64,000 nt of DNA from Populus alba (Eukaryota > Streptophyta > Magnoliopsida > Malpighiales > Salicaceae). Position numbers and translations under genes: made by a program. Shown piece by piece: positions 50,328-63,212 of this stretch. Position 1 is the stretch's first letter. Each line of letters starts with the position of its first letter. Below the pieces are notes generated by a model that was not told the origin of the DNA, ran no database searches, and saw only the letters and a program-made list of their open reading frames with translations. The stretch lies in NCBI RefSeq assembly GCF_005239225.2, contig NC_133299.1, positions 1,616,967 through 1,680,966 of the forward strand, in the 5' to 3' direction.

Positions 50328-51469
50328 GGCTTGCATGCTATGTTTCTTCTGTAGTGTCATATGAATGCTATTATATTAGGAACACTATGAGCTGTATTAA
50401 GGAATTAATTTAATTTAAAAATTTAAGTTATTAGGTGAGATCTGAAAATATAATTTATATTATTTTTTAAGATAAATTTTTTAAAATAAATCTTATATTT
50501 AATTTTTTTATTAAATAAATAAAAATAATAAAATTTAAACTTATAATTACTTAGTCACCAAACACATTTAATTTTCATGGCAGAAGATTAAGATACATAA
50601 CCTGAAGACCCATGTAATACTGTGTCCATTAATTAGGGTATGCGTCAAGCAAGTAAGCGAGACAAGAGAAGCTGGAGCATTTAAAGGGAGGGGCGACCAC
50701 TGATCTGCTTTTGACGTCTTGATCAGATCCATACAGACATGCCTGTTAGTACTTACATCACATCCTTCAATTTCTCTGCACATGAAACCTAATTACATTT
50801 ACATAAATTTTGAACCAAGAACCAACCATCCTCCATAAGAAACTTCCCAGAGTCAAAATTTATTTTGCTTTAGATCTTGGCTGGGGCTGTTCTTGGCAAT
50901 TAAGACACCATTGACTTCTGGCTTGATTGCTGCAGTTGATTTTATCAGTAGCCTTATTAATTATATTTGGTGGAAAAAATCAGCCGGCATAAGGATCTCC
51001 AGTCCCATCTTATCACCGCCAGCCCCCCATACTGGAGGTTTGCATATATGGCTATGTCCGGTTAGTTTGGATAGTATATCTAATCCAAAACCTTTTATTT
51101 TTGGGTTTATCTTATTTATATTCACCCCAGCCATATTGTTATTGTAAATTACTTGGTACTCAGTTTTAATATCAAAGAAACCGGGCAGCAGAAACCAGAT
51201 ATTCTCTTATTGACAAAAAATCTCCGGTAGGCCCGCAGTTGAACCTGAAGCTCATAATTGATTTCCTTTGTCAACAAGTCCAGCCTGCATTTGCACACCT
51301 TCACAAGATACACGATGTTTTCCTTCATAATTAAATTAATTCACGTGAAACTTAATTATTGATTGTTTGGTTGTATCTGTTCAGTATTTCTTAATTGTCA
51401 ATGCCATTATTGTTTGGTCTAGTTTGGAGTGTTGATGGTTCGAAGAATTCAAAAAATCTGAAAACAGAT
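50328..51469. other. 5' flank of UGT-G, with the empty site of Copia-2
   Basis: No gene is seen. Part matches the UGT-B flank (for example the block around 51068-51125 and 9848-9905), but about 50570-51060 is private. An AT-rich dispersed repeat lies at about 50395-50560. The uninterrupted site of Copia-2 is near 51467, where the text corresponding to 11347-11390 runs straight into the text corresponding to 14790 onward. Confidence 0.6.
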
Positions 51470-52054
51470 TTTTTTTATTTATTCCTATCCTTATTTTATT
51501 CTTCTCCAGATAAGCCAAAATATATGATTAGGAAAGCACCCAAGTGGACATGAAACCACCTCGGCGGAAGAGTCTAGAGCAAACAGAACACAATTCTTCA
51601 GATGAAGACAACATAAACCAGAGCACAGTAATTTATTAAACCTTTGGCACAGTTCCCTTGAACGGACTCTCTTGTCCTTTGGAGAAGACTCCACACTCAA
51701 CAGTAGCCAGCCATATTATTTAGCAATAATTTAAATTAGAAAAGCTGAAGATATCATCATGCATGTTTATATGAACTATTATTAAACAATGAAATATTTA
51801 GCTACCAAGGTAAAATTTGCTGGTTAAATTTGATCAGTTCAATAATTATATCAAAAGTTATGGATGTTTTCGGCATGCCGATTACTTCACGAAACTCAGG
51901 TATCTTCTCGGACTTAACCGGCTTGTTCCATCGATTCAGACTATCCATAGAACTTAGCTATTATATATATAATCGACTAATTAGACATTGTTATGTTATC
52001 AAGATTTAATTACTTATGCCTCATCGTTTCATAAATTAAATAAGTGGTCTCTTG
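51470..52054. repeat. UGT-cluster flank repeat, copy 3, left part
   Basis: It matches 14789-15370 with more divergence than copy 2. The hAT element interrupts it after GTCTCTTG; it resumes at 55604. Confidence 0.7.
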
Positions 52055-55000
52055 CAGTGGCGGAGCCAGAGATTTTTAATTGAGGGGGCAAATTATTAAC
52101 AAATACTATATTATATAGACATGTATTAAAAATCAATTCAAAACATATATATTAATTCATATCAATTCAAAACATATATATTAATTCATATCAAGTAAAA
52201 TTAATACAAAAATACTTTTAAAATGAAAAAAACTTAAATTATAATTGTTCTCTTCGAGTTTTTATATTTTGAAACCGCTTCATAATAGCTTCATTATCAA
52301 TCTTATTGAAGATATCTTTCTCAATGTATACAACCAAACTATCATTCATCCACTTATCTCCCATCTTGTTCCGCAATCTACTCTTGACAATATGCATAGC
52401 AGAAAAAACTCTCTCCACTGTAGCAGTTGCAACTGGTAGAAGTAATTGACAATTTGATAAGCATATATACCAATGGAAATATCAAATTCTTCTTTGTTTT
52501 TACCATTTTCTCTGCAAGACTAGCAATACCTTCAATACCAGAGAACTCATCATCACCACGTAGATCAATAATATACGTATCAAGTTGGTCACCAAGTACC
52601 ATAAGGTCCACTATAGAGAATTCACTAGGATAAAAAAAGAGCAAGACGAATAAGCTTTTCTTTGTTGAAAGTAGAGAAAGAGTCATTTGGGCTTAAACAT
52701 GCCACACAAAGAAGTAACTCCATACTCGTCTCGGTAAAACGATCATCCAATTCAGTAAGTTGTATGTCAATGATATTGTTAAACAATTCATAACGAAAAT
52801 GGTGTAAGTTTGTAATCCCTTGAGATTTTCGCCTTGAACGCCCACGAAGCTTGTACTCATCATCCCATGTTTAGAATATCAATATCATGTTTGATGCAAA
52901 AAGATGACACTTCTTCCAGTAAAGATTCCCAATCATTCTCTCTCATCAATTTGAATCGTTCTTTTGATGTTTTCAATAAACTCATAGCATTTTCTATGTC
53001 ATGATCTTTTCTTTGTAATGCTTGTGATAACTCATTAGTAACTGCTAGTATCCTTCTCAAACAATGAAGCATGAACACAAAATTAAATGATTCCATAATA
53101 CCTGTTAAAACAATCGCTTCCCGTTCTCTGTTCTGAGTTTCATCCCATCCTCCCTTATAATCTCAAGCACATCAAGAACTGATGAAAACATTGCAAGTAA
53201 ACGAATAATTGTAATATAGTGGGAGCCCCAACGAGTATCACCATACCTTCTAAGAGAAGTTTCTTGATTCAAGCCTCGTCCACTAGAAATTTCCCCATTT
53301 TCAAGTCCTTCAATAATTCTAGCATATTGTTTTTCTCTAATCACCTCCATCCTTTTACATGATGCTCCAACTATGTTTATAATGCTAGAAATAAAATTGA
53401 AGACATCTCCAACTTCATTATGCTTCTTCGTAACAGCCACAAGAGTCAATTGAAGTCTATGAGCAAAACAATGTACATAATATGCACTTGGATTGCTATT
53501 TAGAATAAGTGCTTTCAAGCCATTGAATTCACCTCGCATGTTACTAGCTCCATTATATCCCTGAACGCAATCTTGATATACTTAACCCATGCTTAGAAAA
53601 CAAAGCTTCAATAGCTGTCTTGAGTGAACTAGCAGTTGTATCTGACACATGTTGAATGCCAAGAAAACGTTCAATTATATGTCCATTGTTGTCTACATAT
53701 CGTATAACAACTGCCATTTGTTCCTTGATTGATATGTCACGTGACTCATCAATTAAAATTGAAAATAATGACTCACCTAGATCTTTGATAATCACATTTG
53801 TAATCTCCTCTGCAGTAGCTTGAGTAATGTCTTTTTGAATATCTGGAGAAGTCAATTTTGTTATGTTTAGGAGCTTCACTGAAAGTAACTCTTTTTAATA
53901 GCTTCATTGTTTCTGGAAAGGAAAATGCAAGAGCTCTAGATAATTTCCTTGGTTGCTTGAACATTCACATTCATCATGGCCACGAAATGGAAGTCCTTGG
54001 TGCAACAAAAAAACGAGCACACTCTATTGAAGCATTCAATCGAGTTCGATAATCACTTTGACTCTTTACTGTCTGCTCAGACAACAAAGACATGATACTT
54101 TGTTTTTCATTCATCAAATTCTCACATTTTTATCCGAGCTGCATTGTGACTACTATTAGACTTTCCAATATGAAGATCAAATCTTTCCCTTTTTTTCCAA
54201 TTTGAAAACCCATCACCCACAAACGAAATCAACACCCCCTTTTAACTTGAAGAGGTAACAATACAAGCAAAAAAGCAGCATCTTTGGCTATACTGTACTC
54301 TAACCATGTTGGGTATGCACCAAACCAAGCCGAATTAAAGCGTCGTAGTGTTGATATATTCCCAATTGTTTTTGAGGAAAATCATAGTGTGAAGGTTGAC
54401 AAGGACCTTTTTGTAGATAAGCTCTTCGGATTGCATCCCTATCATTTATATGGTACTCATAAATTGGTCTTCTTAAGCCAGGGTCAGCAAGAAGAGTGTC
54501 GGGGTTGATTTCAATATGACTTTTCTTTGAACTTGATTGAGTTACATGACTTGAAGCTTTGATTGACTCCTCATCCTCAAGGCATTTACGCTTGAAATAC
54601 TTGTCCAGTGACATGTTAATTTAATATGAACCTGCTGGATTTTTTATCATCATTAGTGTCTACATAATAATTAACACAAGTACACAATAATTCACTATTA
54701 AACAAAAGTCAATTGAATTACACAATAATTCTAAATCTTTCATATGAAATTAATAACAAAATACATGTCAATTTATCAAAATCAAAACCTATTTCAATTC
54801 GTATATAAATGCATATAATAAGTATGTTGATTAAATTATACTTAATTATTTCTAAACATTTAATTAAGGAACAATGCTTAGTGTATGTGTAAAGAGGAAC
54901 AATACTTGAAAAACATGTTTTCTACTTGATATTTTACTTACAAATAAATCATGTGAAAATATTAAATTTCAATAAACTACTCTATCAATGTAAGAGATGT

Positions 55001-55418
55001 CAAGAATAGTGGTTTGCATGAATATTAATTTATTTTTTTATAATAAGAAAAGAAACACTTAATTGATTAAATTACCAGATTTAAATATTTATAGAGAACA
55101 TATTCATAACAAAACCCATAAAATTATCATAAACCCTAATATTTTTAATAACTAATTATAAAAGAATAAAACTAAAATTAGACAATAAAATAAATAGAAA
55201 GATGAAGAAAATTTACCTAAAGTATAAAGCAAAAGGCCAAAAAGCTTAATTGATGATAAATTTGTATACAGGAGACTAGGAGAGGTAGGAACGGCGGCTG
55301 AAAAAAAAACCCTACTGGAGAAGGAGAAGATAAATAAACAAAAGTGAAAGAGGGAAAATTAGTGAGCTGTAAATTATAATTATATATATATATAAAAAAA
55401 ATATTGGGGAGCTGTAAT

Positions 55419-55449
<31 letters not shown>

Positions 55450-55603
55450 CACACTTTCCGTAACTGTAACAATCACATTAGCCCCGTAACTGTAACTTTC
55501 CTTACTTTCCGTAGCTGTAGCAATAATTCATTAACAAGAAAAAAAAAAAAAAAAAACTAAGGGGGCAATTGCCCCCTTTTGACCCACTGTGGCTCCGCCA
55601 CTG
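52055..55603 (-). mobile_element. hAT DNA transposon with decayed ZMYM/TTF-type transposase
   Basis: The ends are perfect 14-bp inverted repeats, CAGTGGCGGAGCCA (52055-52068) and TGGCTCCGCCACTG (55590-55603). The 8-bp direct repeat GTCTCTTG flanks both sides (52047-52054 and 55604-55611), the hAT signature. The uninterrupted site is seen in the other flank-repeat copies. Close to the ends are GGGGGCAA / TTGCCCCC strings. A 29-bp unit is repeated twice at about 52133-52192, and TA tracts lie at about 55378-55450. Confidence 0.95.
52245..54614 (-). pseudogene. hAT transposase remnant
   Basis: On the minus strand, the N-terminus (54614-54300) begins MSLDKYFKRK and resembles the TTF-type zinc-finger region. 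53879-53553 holds the DUF4371-like core with LIDESRD, and 53539-53105 has HCFAHRLQL and the TRWGSH block. 52686-52245 includes the C-terminal hAT dimerisation motif, around a Thr-Val-Glu-Arg stretch near 52415. These parts fall into several frames separated by stops, so no full-length transposase is encoded. The nearest plant relatives are proteins annotated as zinc finger MYM-type protein 1-like. Confidence 0.88.
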
Positions 55604-55710
55604 GTCTCTTGAACGGGCACAAATCCCTCGAACTTTCTCTCTTGTCCTTCGGTAAAATTACTGCAACAAGTACACCATTATTTAGGAAAAACAATCACCA
55701 CACAACATTG
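55604..55710. repeat. UGT-cluster flank repeat, copy 3, right part
   Basis: It continues the repeat after the hAT insertion (GAACGGGCACAAATCCCTCG) and runs into a copia LTR. Confidence 0.7.
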
Positions 55711-55913
55711 TTTGTTTTCAGAATTTTATTTTTCATTGTATTGATTGAATATGAATTATACAATTTATAGGATACAAACCTATATCAAAACAGGAAACTA
55801 AATATACAAGGAAATCTGGAAACTAATTACATAATCAATATTTCTAATTCAAGAAACAAATATAGAATCGTAAACCTACACAATCCTTGATTAGACAAGA
55901 TCAAATCGCAACA
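55711..55913 (-). repeat. Copia LTR attached to RNase H remnant
   Basis: Related to 20816-21001 and 37635-37819. It is followed on the plus strand by TTTCCCTTCAA, the reversed polypurine tract. Confidence 0.7.
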
Positions 55914-56340
55914 TTTCCCTTCAAATTAAAAATTAATGCATAGATGTCACACATGCCAAACTTGTCTAAAAACTTTGAGAACAATCGATTCGAGACTGCT
56001 TTTGTGAGAATGTCAGCCAATTGGTCCTCAGATCAAACCTTAGATAACTCCACAATTTAAAAGTAATTAGAAGTAGATAGCTTATAATTTATAGCCCCAG
56101 CTCAGTCAGCATCAATATTATGTATCTATGCTTTGATAACCTACACTCTTAGTGAACAAAATCCCCCTTCCTGGAGCAGCCTTCAGAAACATCAAAATTT
56201 GCATAACTACATTCATATGTTGTTCTTTGGGATTATGCATATTCGCTAACATTACTCAATGCGTATGCCAAATCCGGTCATGTTCTCTAGGATTATGCAT
56301 AAACATTGTAAACATGTCAAAAGTATTCTTTTACCTCAGT
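55914..56340 (-). pseudogene. Copia RNase H remnant
   Basis: Minus-strand translation gives EDQLADILTKAV near 56030-55995, a decayed DADWAG-like block near 56110, and MHNPKEQHMNVVMQIL with FLKAAPG near 56240-56165, all typical of copia RNase H. It is broken by stops and internal deletion. Confidence 0.85.
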
Positions 56341-56863
56341 GAATTTCAGTACAACTACTACATACAAGATGTAGCACTCTTCCCCTTTCCAACCTTGCTT
56401 AATTCATCAAAAGCTAATTTCTGTCTATCATCTCGGTTTGGAAAATAACTGAAAAACTCTGTTAAATGAGTTCTATGTAGCACATATATGCATTGAGGAG
56501 GTCAAATCAAGAAGGCCAAGATTCTCTATGAACTGCCTTAGAGAGTATGAACTGAACATGCATTTTCTGCTAGACGAGTTTTGGATTCTAAACTTGAAAC
56601 TGCCATCATAAGCATTAGCTGGTCTAACATTAACTTTGAGATGAGCAACAATAATCAAATGCTTCCCTTGAGCTGGTCAGGCCCAAGCTAGGGAAGTTAG
56701 GATGAGCTCTTGTCATTATATCACATTATTCTTCTAGGATATGCTCTTTATATTCTCTGCTACTATTGTTTATAATCATCTTGCCTCTGGTATCTTTTCC
56801 AACCTGTTTGAGGGATGCTTTCTAATTTTTTTTTCGTTAGATTATTGTGAATTTTTCGTCCAG
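56341..56863. other. Unassigned stretch before the PAT1 fragment
   Basis: It probably includes intron or upstream exon sequence captured with the PAT1 fragment. The minus strand has a 61-residue frame (56658-56473) with no recognised family. The left breakpoint of the captured DNA lies somewhere in this stretch. Confidence 0.35.
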
Positions 56864-59008
56864 TTGAACCGAGTTGTAACCGGACCCAGGAATCCAGGAG
56901 TTATGGGTGACAGAGGATCTGGATCCTTTTCAAGGGAAAGTGAGTTCAACTATTACTTTTTGTTTACATTATCTTGTTGCACTAAATCAAGAAGTTTACT
57001 AGACTTATTATTATGTAAATTTGCTTTCTGAGTGCTGAGCATTTTATACGACCATGTAATTGGAGAGATTTGATTCTCATATAATTGTTGTAGCTTATTT
57101 GTGAGCCAAAAAGTATTATTGAATAGAAATGCTTTCATTTTTTATTATCGGCTTGAAAGTGAATTATTACCTTAGTTTTTTTCTCCATTTTATTTAATTT
57201 ACGAAGTATTTAATGATTGTTTTTCTGACTTTATTGAGTTCTTTCTATAAGCCTGATAATTTGTCAGATATTCTTAGCAGGAGTCCTTGCATATGTATGG
57301 AGTGGCTTCTTGGCTAAACTTAATTTATTTTTATTTTTTTGGTTTCTGCTAACCATTTTGAGATTGATTTAGTCAGTCTCATTAACTTCTGGAACATCCA
57401 TCATATCACTTTGCGGCAATTAGTATGAACCTTCTTCTGCTTGTTTCTCAGAATCAAAACCTTTGTACAGAACTTCCTCATATCCCCAGCAGCCACAACA
57501 GCTTCAGCACTTCCTGTACCCAAATCAAATTTCACATCTTTCCCTCCTCCTGGTTGTTCGCCACACCACCTTAATGTTGCTTCTCGTGCTGGTGGACTGC
57601 AGTCACACTTGTCTGCCCCGAATCTGTCTCCTCTGTCCAACTCTAATCTTCATCTGGCTGGCTTACAGCATGGGTTACATTATGGTGGAAATCTGGCCCA
57701 GATCACGTCTCCTGGCCTTTCTTTTAATAACAGGCCACAAAAACATTGGGTTAATCATGCTGGCTTATTACATGTAGATCAGTCTAGGCTCTTACAGAGT
57801 ATACTGCAACAACAATTATCGCATCAAAATGGCCTATTGTCTTCCCAAAATTGATGTCACCACAGCAGCAATTGCAACAGCAGAGACTGCACCCTTCAGT
57901 TCAACCATCTTTGGCTCATTTTGCAGCAATGCAATCTCAACTCTTTAATGCACATCCTTCATCATTACATATCAGGGAACAAAAACATAAATCATCCCAA
58001 AGAAACCGGCGCTTTTCACAAGGCTCTGACACTAGTAGTCAGAAAAGTGATGGTGGCTGGGTGCAATTTCGATCCAAGCATATGACAGCTGATGAAATTG
58101 AGAGTATTCTGAAAATGCAGCATGCTGCTACTCATAGCAATGACCCATATATAGACGATTACTACCACCAAGCTTCTCTTGCCAAAAGATCTACCGGGTC
58201 GAGAACTAAAAACAATTTCTGCCCGTCTCACTTGAAGGAGCTACCTTCTCGATCTCGTAACAGTGCGGACCAGCATTCTCATCTCCATTTTGATGCACTT
58301 GGGAAGATGCCCCTCCCTTCCATACGGAGGCCTCATCCCCTTCTTGAAGTTGATCCTCCTGGTTCTGGTGATGGAAACTCTGAACAAATGTCTGAGAGGC
58401 CTTTGGAACAGGAACCTATGCTTGCAGCTAGAATCACCATTGAAGATAGCCTGTCTCTTCTTCTTGATGTAGATGATATTGACCGTTTCCTGCAGTGTAA
58501 TCAGCCCCAAGATGGTGGGGCTCAGCTCAGACGTAGGCGGCAGAACTTGCTTGAAGGATTGGCAGCGTCACTTCAGCTTGTTGACCCACTTGGCCTAACT
58601 GGCAAAACTGCTGGACTTTCCTCAGAGGATGACATTGTGTTCCTGCGGTTAGTATCACTTCCCAAGGGTCGAAAGCTCACCTGCAAGTTTCATCAGCTTC
58701 TATATCCCGGGAGTGAACTCACTCGTGTTGCCTGCATGGCTATTTTCCGTCACTTGAGGTTTTTGTTTGGTGGCATTCCCTCAGATACTGGAGCAGCTGA
58801 CACAACTACAAATCTCACAAAGACAGTTTCTGCATGCGTAAGCGGCATGGATCTTCATGCATTGAGTGCTTGCCTTGTAGCCATAGTTTGTTCTTCAGAG
58901 CAGCCACCATTTCGGCCTCTTGGTAGCCCTGCAGGGGATGGAGCCACGGTTATTTTGAAGTGTCTTCTTGAAAGAGCTAGTAAACTATTACATGGTCCCC
59001 AGGCTTAC
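56864..59008 (+). pseudogene. PAT1: Truncated fragment of a PAT1 decapping-factor gene
   Basis: The fragment retains an intron: a short exon 56864-56939 (reading [19 protein letters not shown]), then a 512-bp GT/AG intron, then a large exon from 57452 that begins in phase with SKPLYRTSSYPQQP. The family name rests on blocks such as [25 protein letters not shown] and [13 protein letters not shown], characteristic of PAT1 proteins, which activate mRNA decapping in cytoplasmic P-bodies. The frame is broken near 57508-57515 and near 57851; from 57851 it is open to 59008. Homology stops abruptly at about 59008, inside the C-terminal domain, where cluster flank repeat begins. The start of the gene is also missing. 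It was captured as DNA rather than as a processed transcript. Confidence 0.9.
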
Positions 59009-59135
59009 TTAAGCCTCATCGTTTCATAGATTAAATAAGTGGTCTCTTGAACGGGCACAAATCCCTCGAACGGTCTCTCTTCTCCTTTGGTAAAATTACT
59101 ACAAGTACAGCTAGCATTATTTAAGAAAAACAATC
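59009..59135. repeat. UGT-cluster flank repeat, short copy
   Basis: It matches 20675-20800 and 37499-37620, starting at GCCTCATCGTTTCATAG. It forms the right border of the PAT1 fragment. Confidence 0.7.
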
Positions 59136-59263
59136 AACACACAATAACTTTAGAATACATGAGGTATTAATTGGAAATATATGCATCCACCACAATAACT
59201 TTAGAAGACAATACGGGAACATAGTGTTTCTCTGTCTTGTTTTGAGCTTCAATTATTTGTTTG

Positions 59264-61589
59264 TTATACGTCATAAGTTTGGTTTCGTGACAAAAGCACT
59301 TCTTTCACTAACTTGTCTAAATTCATGGTTGATGAGCCTCTGGGACCACTGGCCTCCTCTGCTAGTTTTTTCCAGTCTGTGGCTTTCTCCTTCATTTTCT
59401 TACCTCTCTCTCCCTCCATCAAATCTCTCACAAGCTTCTCCACATTATCTCTTTTCACATTGCTATCAATCTCCATTCCAATTCCCCACTCAGCGCATGT
59501 ATACCTACAATTTGTTGGTTGATCACCAGCGAATGGTAAACAAAGCATAGGCACACCAGAAGAAATGCTCTCAATTGTGGAACCCCAGCCACAATGCGTT
59601 AGAAAACCTCCAATAGATGGGTGGTTGAGAACTTCTTCTTGTGGACACCAACTACAAATAAAGCCCCTTTCTTTTGTTTCTTCAGTGAATTCTGGTGGCA
59701 ATATCGCGGAGTCGCCGGTGATCATGTCAGGTCGTATTATCCATAAAAATGGGTGACCACTTTTAGAAAGTCCCATTCCAAATTCAATGAGCTGCTCCTT
59801 TGTAGCCACTACTACGCTACCAAAATTAACATAAATTACTGAGTTGGGTGTCTTCGAAGCAAGCCATTGGAGACACTCAACTTCTTCTTTCCATAGGTTA
59901 CAATCAATAGAATTTAGATGATCTTCTTGGATTTGATTGAGAAGTAATTGAAGTGGACCGATTGTGTAGACACGAGGGAACATAGGATAAAGCGCAGTCA
60001 GTACTTCTTGCTCTAAAGCATCAAAAGTATGGAAAATGACCGCAGAAGCTGAAGGAGCTCTCTCAGCGCATCCTAGGCAGAAGTTGAACATAAAATGAGT
60101 TGCATCTGTTGTACGAACAAAACTTGGAAGATCTCTTATCCGTATGTCTTTCATTCCTGGAATCCAGTCTACTACCTTTTCCAGGAAGCCATTTGTTAAA
60201 AAGCTCTCATCTGAAACAAAATTGAGAAAATCAGTACCTTTTAATCGATAGAGCTATCTAAATAGCGAGCAATGAATAAGCAGACAGATCGATAATGACT
60301 TTCTTTATATTTGTAAGCAGAGATTCACTGATACAAACTCCTAGAAGAACTAAAAGCGATCCAAGCGCATTGTAGAGAATACATGAACTCAGAAAAAAAT
60401 ATTGGAGAATAATATATATAAATTATATTTTAAAATTTCATTTAATAACTTAATAAGCTATATATATTAAATTGATATAATATTAAAGTTTTGATAATTA
60501 AATAGTTATGAATTTGAATCTTACCATCTTATTTATCTAATAAAAATTAACTACAAGATAATAAGAATCTTTATAAATTTTAAAACCTAAAAACTTTTAT
60601 ATGAAAATTTATATTAAAAAATATTATAAATTATATCTTAAAACTTCTGAATTAAAATTATATATATAATTCATATAAACTCCACGCATAATATATGTAA
60701 TACCCAGTAGACTTTCAGCGAATTAGATGAAAATCGAAGAAATGGATTTTGTTTCTGGTAACATAAATAATATTTGCTTTTATAAATATTTTTTGCTAAC
60801 CATATTTCAGACTAAAAGAGATATCAATTTTTTACTTTTATATTGAAATTGGATTTGAACATCTTTGGATCTATTCAGTATAGATCGGTGTGGATTTCAG
60901 TTTCTTAAAAATAATTTTGAAAATTTATCTTAACATAATAATTAGTTTTATGGTTTCCTACTTTTAGATCCCAGAAATTAGTGTTTTTTTTTTTTTTTTT
61001 AACCACTATCTATCCTTTAAACGGCAAGAACAACAAATAGGCTTTTAATTCTTCTCTTATTCATACCTTTCAGTGGTGTAAGACCTCTTTCCTTGAGCGC
61101 CTTGTATTGTTAAAAGCCCATGAAACTGCAAGCGGAGATGGTGAATAACAGCGCAATCGGAATTTGGTGCATCTCAGCCGAAGTGATAGCTACTGGCATG
61201 AAACCATCAGAAAGGATGCAGGTCACCGGGGGTGAATCAGAAGCTGCTGTGTCATTGAGCTTGTCAAGAACTTCATTAAACGGATCCAGCAAGTTCTTCG
61301 AGGCAGCCTCGCCAACTGCGGAGACATCTGGGCTGGCATTCTCATCTGAAGGAGGAAGGCCATCTGGAATCGACTCGAACCGAAAGTCGGGCAACCCATT
61401 CAGGGAATCAGGACCTCTAGTTTTAAGCAAACGCTTATGGCTAGACTCTGTGTTGACAAAGGTGATGTGAAAGCCTCTGTGATGTAGTAGTTTTGCTAAT
61501 TTAAGCATTGACTTTATATGGCTTTGAAATGGGCTAGGGAGACAGACTGCATGAGGCTTATGATGATCAGCTAAAACACTATAAACCAT
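59264..61589 (-). pseudogene. UGT-H: UGT85-type glycosyltransferase with one nonsense codon
   Basis: Exon 1 is 61589-61067 and exon 2 is 60210-59264, with an 856-bp GT/AG intron in phase 1. The predicted length would be about 489 residues. The only visible lesion is TAA at 61112-61110, where UGT-C has a Lys codon, at residue 160 near the end of exon 1. Exon 2 is fully open, with PSPG box, HCGWGS and terminal D-Q followed by Pro. It is clearly more diverged from UGT-C than C' is, so it split off earlier. The intron contains an AT-rich dispersed repeat. It could be a recent pseudogene, a sequencing error or an allele with a null mutation; exon 2 shows little decay. Confidence 0.82.
60405..60670. 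repeat. AT-rich dispersed repeat in the UGT-H intron
   Basis: Related to the repeats upstream of UGT-B, UGT-E and UGT-G (TTTAATAACTTAATAAG, AATTTATATTAAAAAATAT strings). It helps explain why this intron is twice the length of the UGT-C intron. Confidence 0.4.
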
Positions 61590-63177
61590 CTCCCTAACTC
61601 ACTCTTCGTTTCCCTGTTTGCTCCAAGTTCTCTGCAACTTAGAGATTCTACTCTTACATACAGCAATAGTTAAGTTATGCTATTGCTGCTACAGTTTTTT
61701 TTTTTTTTTTTAATCAATATATAGGACTTCTAGTTCAAGTCACCCACGGCAGCATTTATTTTATATTTAATCTTAAAGATATTATGGAAATCTGAAACCA
61801 CATGCTTCTGTCTCTGCTTGCTCTTCGATCTGTGCAATAATTACGTTATGCTATTGCTGCAACTATTTGTTTGTCTGCCAAACTGAATCCAAAATTGGCC
61901 CACATGGCATACATTTAGTCCTTGTGTTTATCAAGATTTATTTAGTTAATTAGTCGCCTAAGTTTAGTAATTAAATATTTAATACTTATGGTTGTAAATT
62001 TCTTTTCAATAAATAGGGTTAATTATTATAATTATTAAATCTAGTAATGAGGTCAGGCATGGTGGGTAGATCTACCTGATAATCTACTGACATGAAGTCT
62101 AGCTTATGCAAAGTTTCATTTTAAACCGGTTTGAAGATTGATGCAATTAACTTGGTCAAATTAAGTTAAGTTCAGTCAGATTAACTGAATATTGTTTTAA
62201 TTTTTATATAAAATAACATTATTTCATTTAAATAATGAAATTTTTAAAATTTTAAAAAATTTAAAATTGATCCAGAGTTTTAATCCAAATGACTTGGCAT
62301 TGAATCAAGTCAAGCCTTGAGAAAAGTCTCATAACTATGTTCATTATAACTTGATCCCTATATGTATCAAAATTTAATTAATTACATCCTCGTGGTTTAA
62401 TAAATTAAATATTTAGTCATGTTTGTAAATCTATTTATAATTTAATTATTTTTGTAAATTTCATGTTTTGTTCTAATTTATTTTTAAAAAAATTGAAAAA
62501 TAAAACAATATGAAAAGATAGATGAGAAAAGAAAACATTTTTTTTGGACAAAATACTAAATTAAACATGACTGTCAAAAATACTATTTTATTAATTTTTC
62601 AATATCACTGAAATTAATTAATTTTTTGATAAAATAGTAGCCACTTTTGTTCTCTCTTAATTTTGAAGTCACTGTCTGATATTATTTAGTTTTTCAAATG
62701 AACAGAAATCTGAAACCACACGTTTTATTTATTCATTTCCTTAACTTGTTTATTTTTCTCTTGATAAGATAAAATATGATTAGAAAAACACCCAATCATG
62801 CATGAGGCGGAAGAGTCAAAAGCAAACCGCAGACAAAAATCATAAAATGGTTAGATAATCAAACAAGTTAGAATATTTGTTTAGTTTGTAATAATTTCGA
62901 CAATGAGTATCTAAATTCAAGATATTTTAGAATAAAAATAATTTATTTGATAATTAACTGTCAAGATATCTAATGATTTGATATGAAAAAGTTAAGGGGT
63001 TAGTAATTAATAGCAAATGATGCCTAGCGAGTTAAAATGACCAGTAGCTATGCTAGTGGGAGTAGGTGATGCCAAGTTACTAGTAATTGTGTTTGTAATA
63101 GCAGATGATGTCTGGTGAGCCAGGTAATGATAGTTGTAATAGTAGTAAGTGATTAGTAGCTGATACCTATAAAAGAG

Positions 63178-63180
<3 letters not shown>
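61590..63180. other. 5' flank of UGT-H, AT-rich
   Basis: No gene is seen. There is a poly-T run near 61697-61713. About 62740-62830 is a weak match to the cluster flank repeat at 14800-14900 (the GATAAG ... GGCGGAAGAGTC strings). Confidence 0.5.

Positions 63181-63212
<32 letters not shown>

Noticed and set aside
56473..56658. 61-residue minus-strand frame before the PAT1 fragment
   Set aside because: No recognisable family, no start context and position next to captured DNA. It may be an intron or exon piece but cannot be supported.
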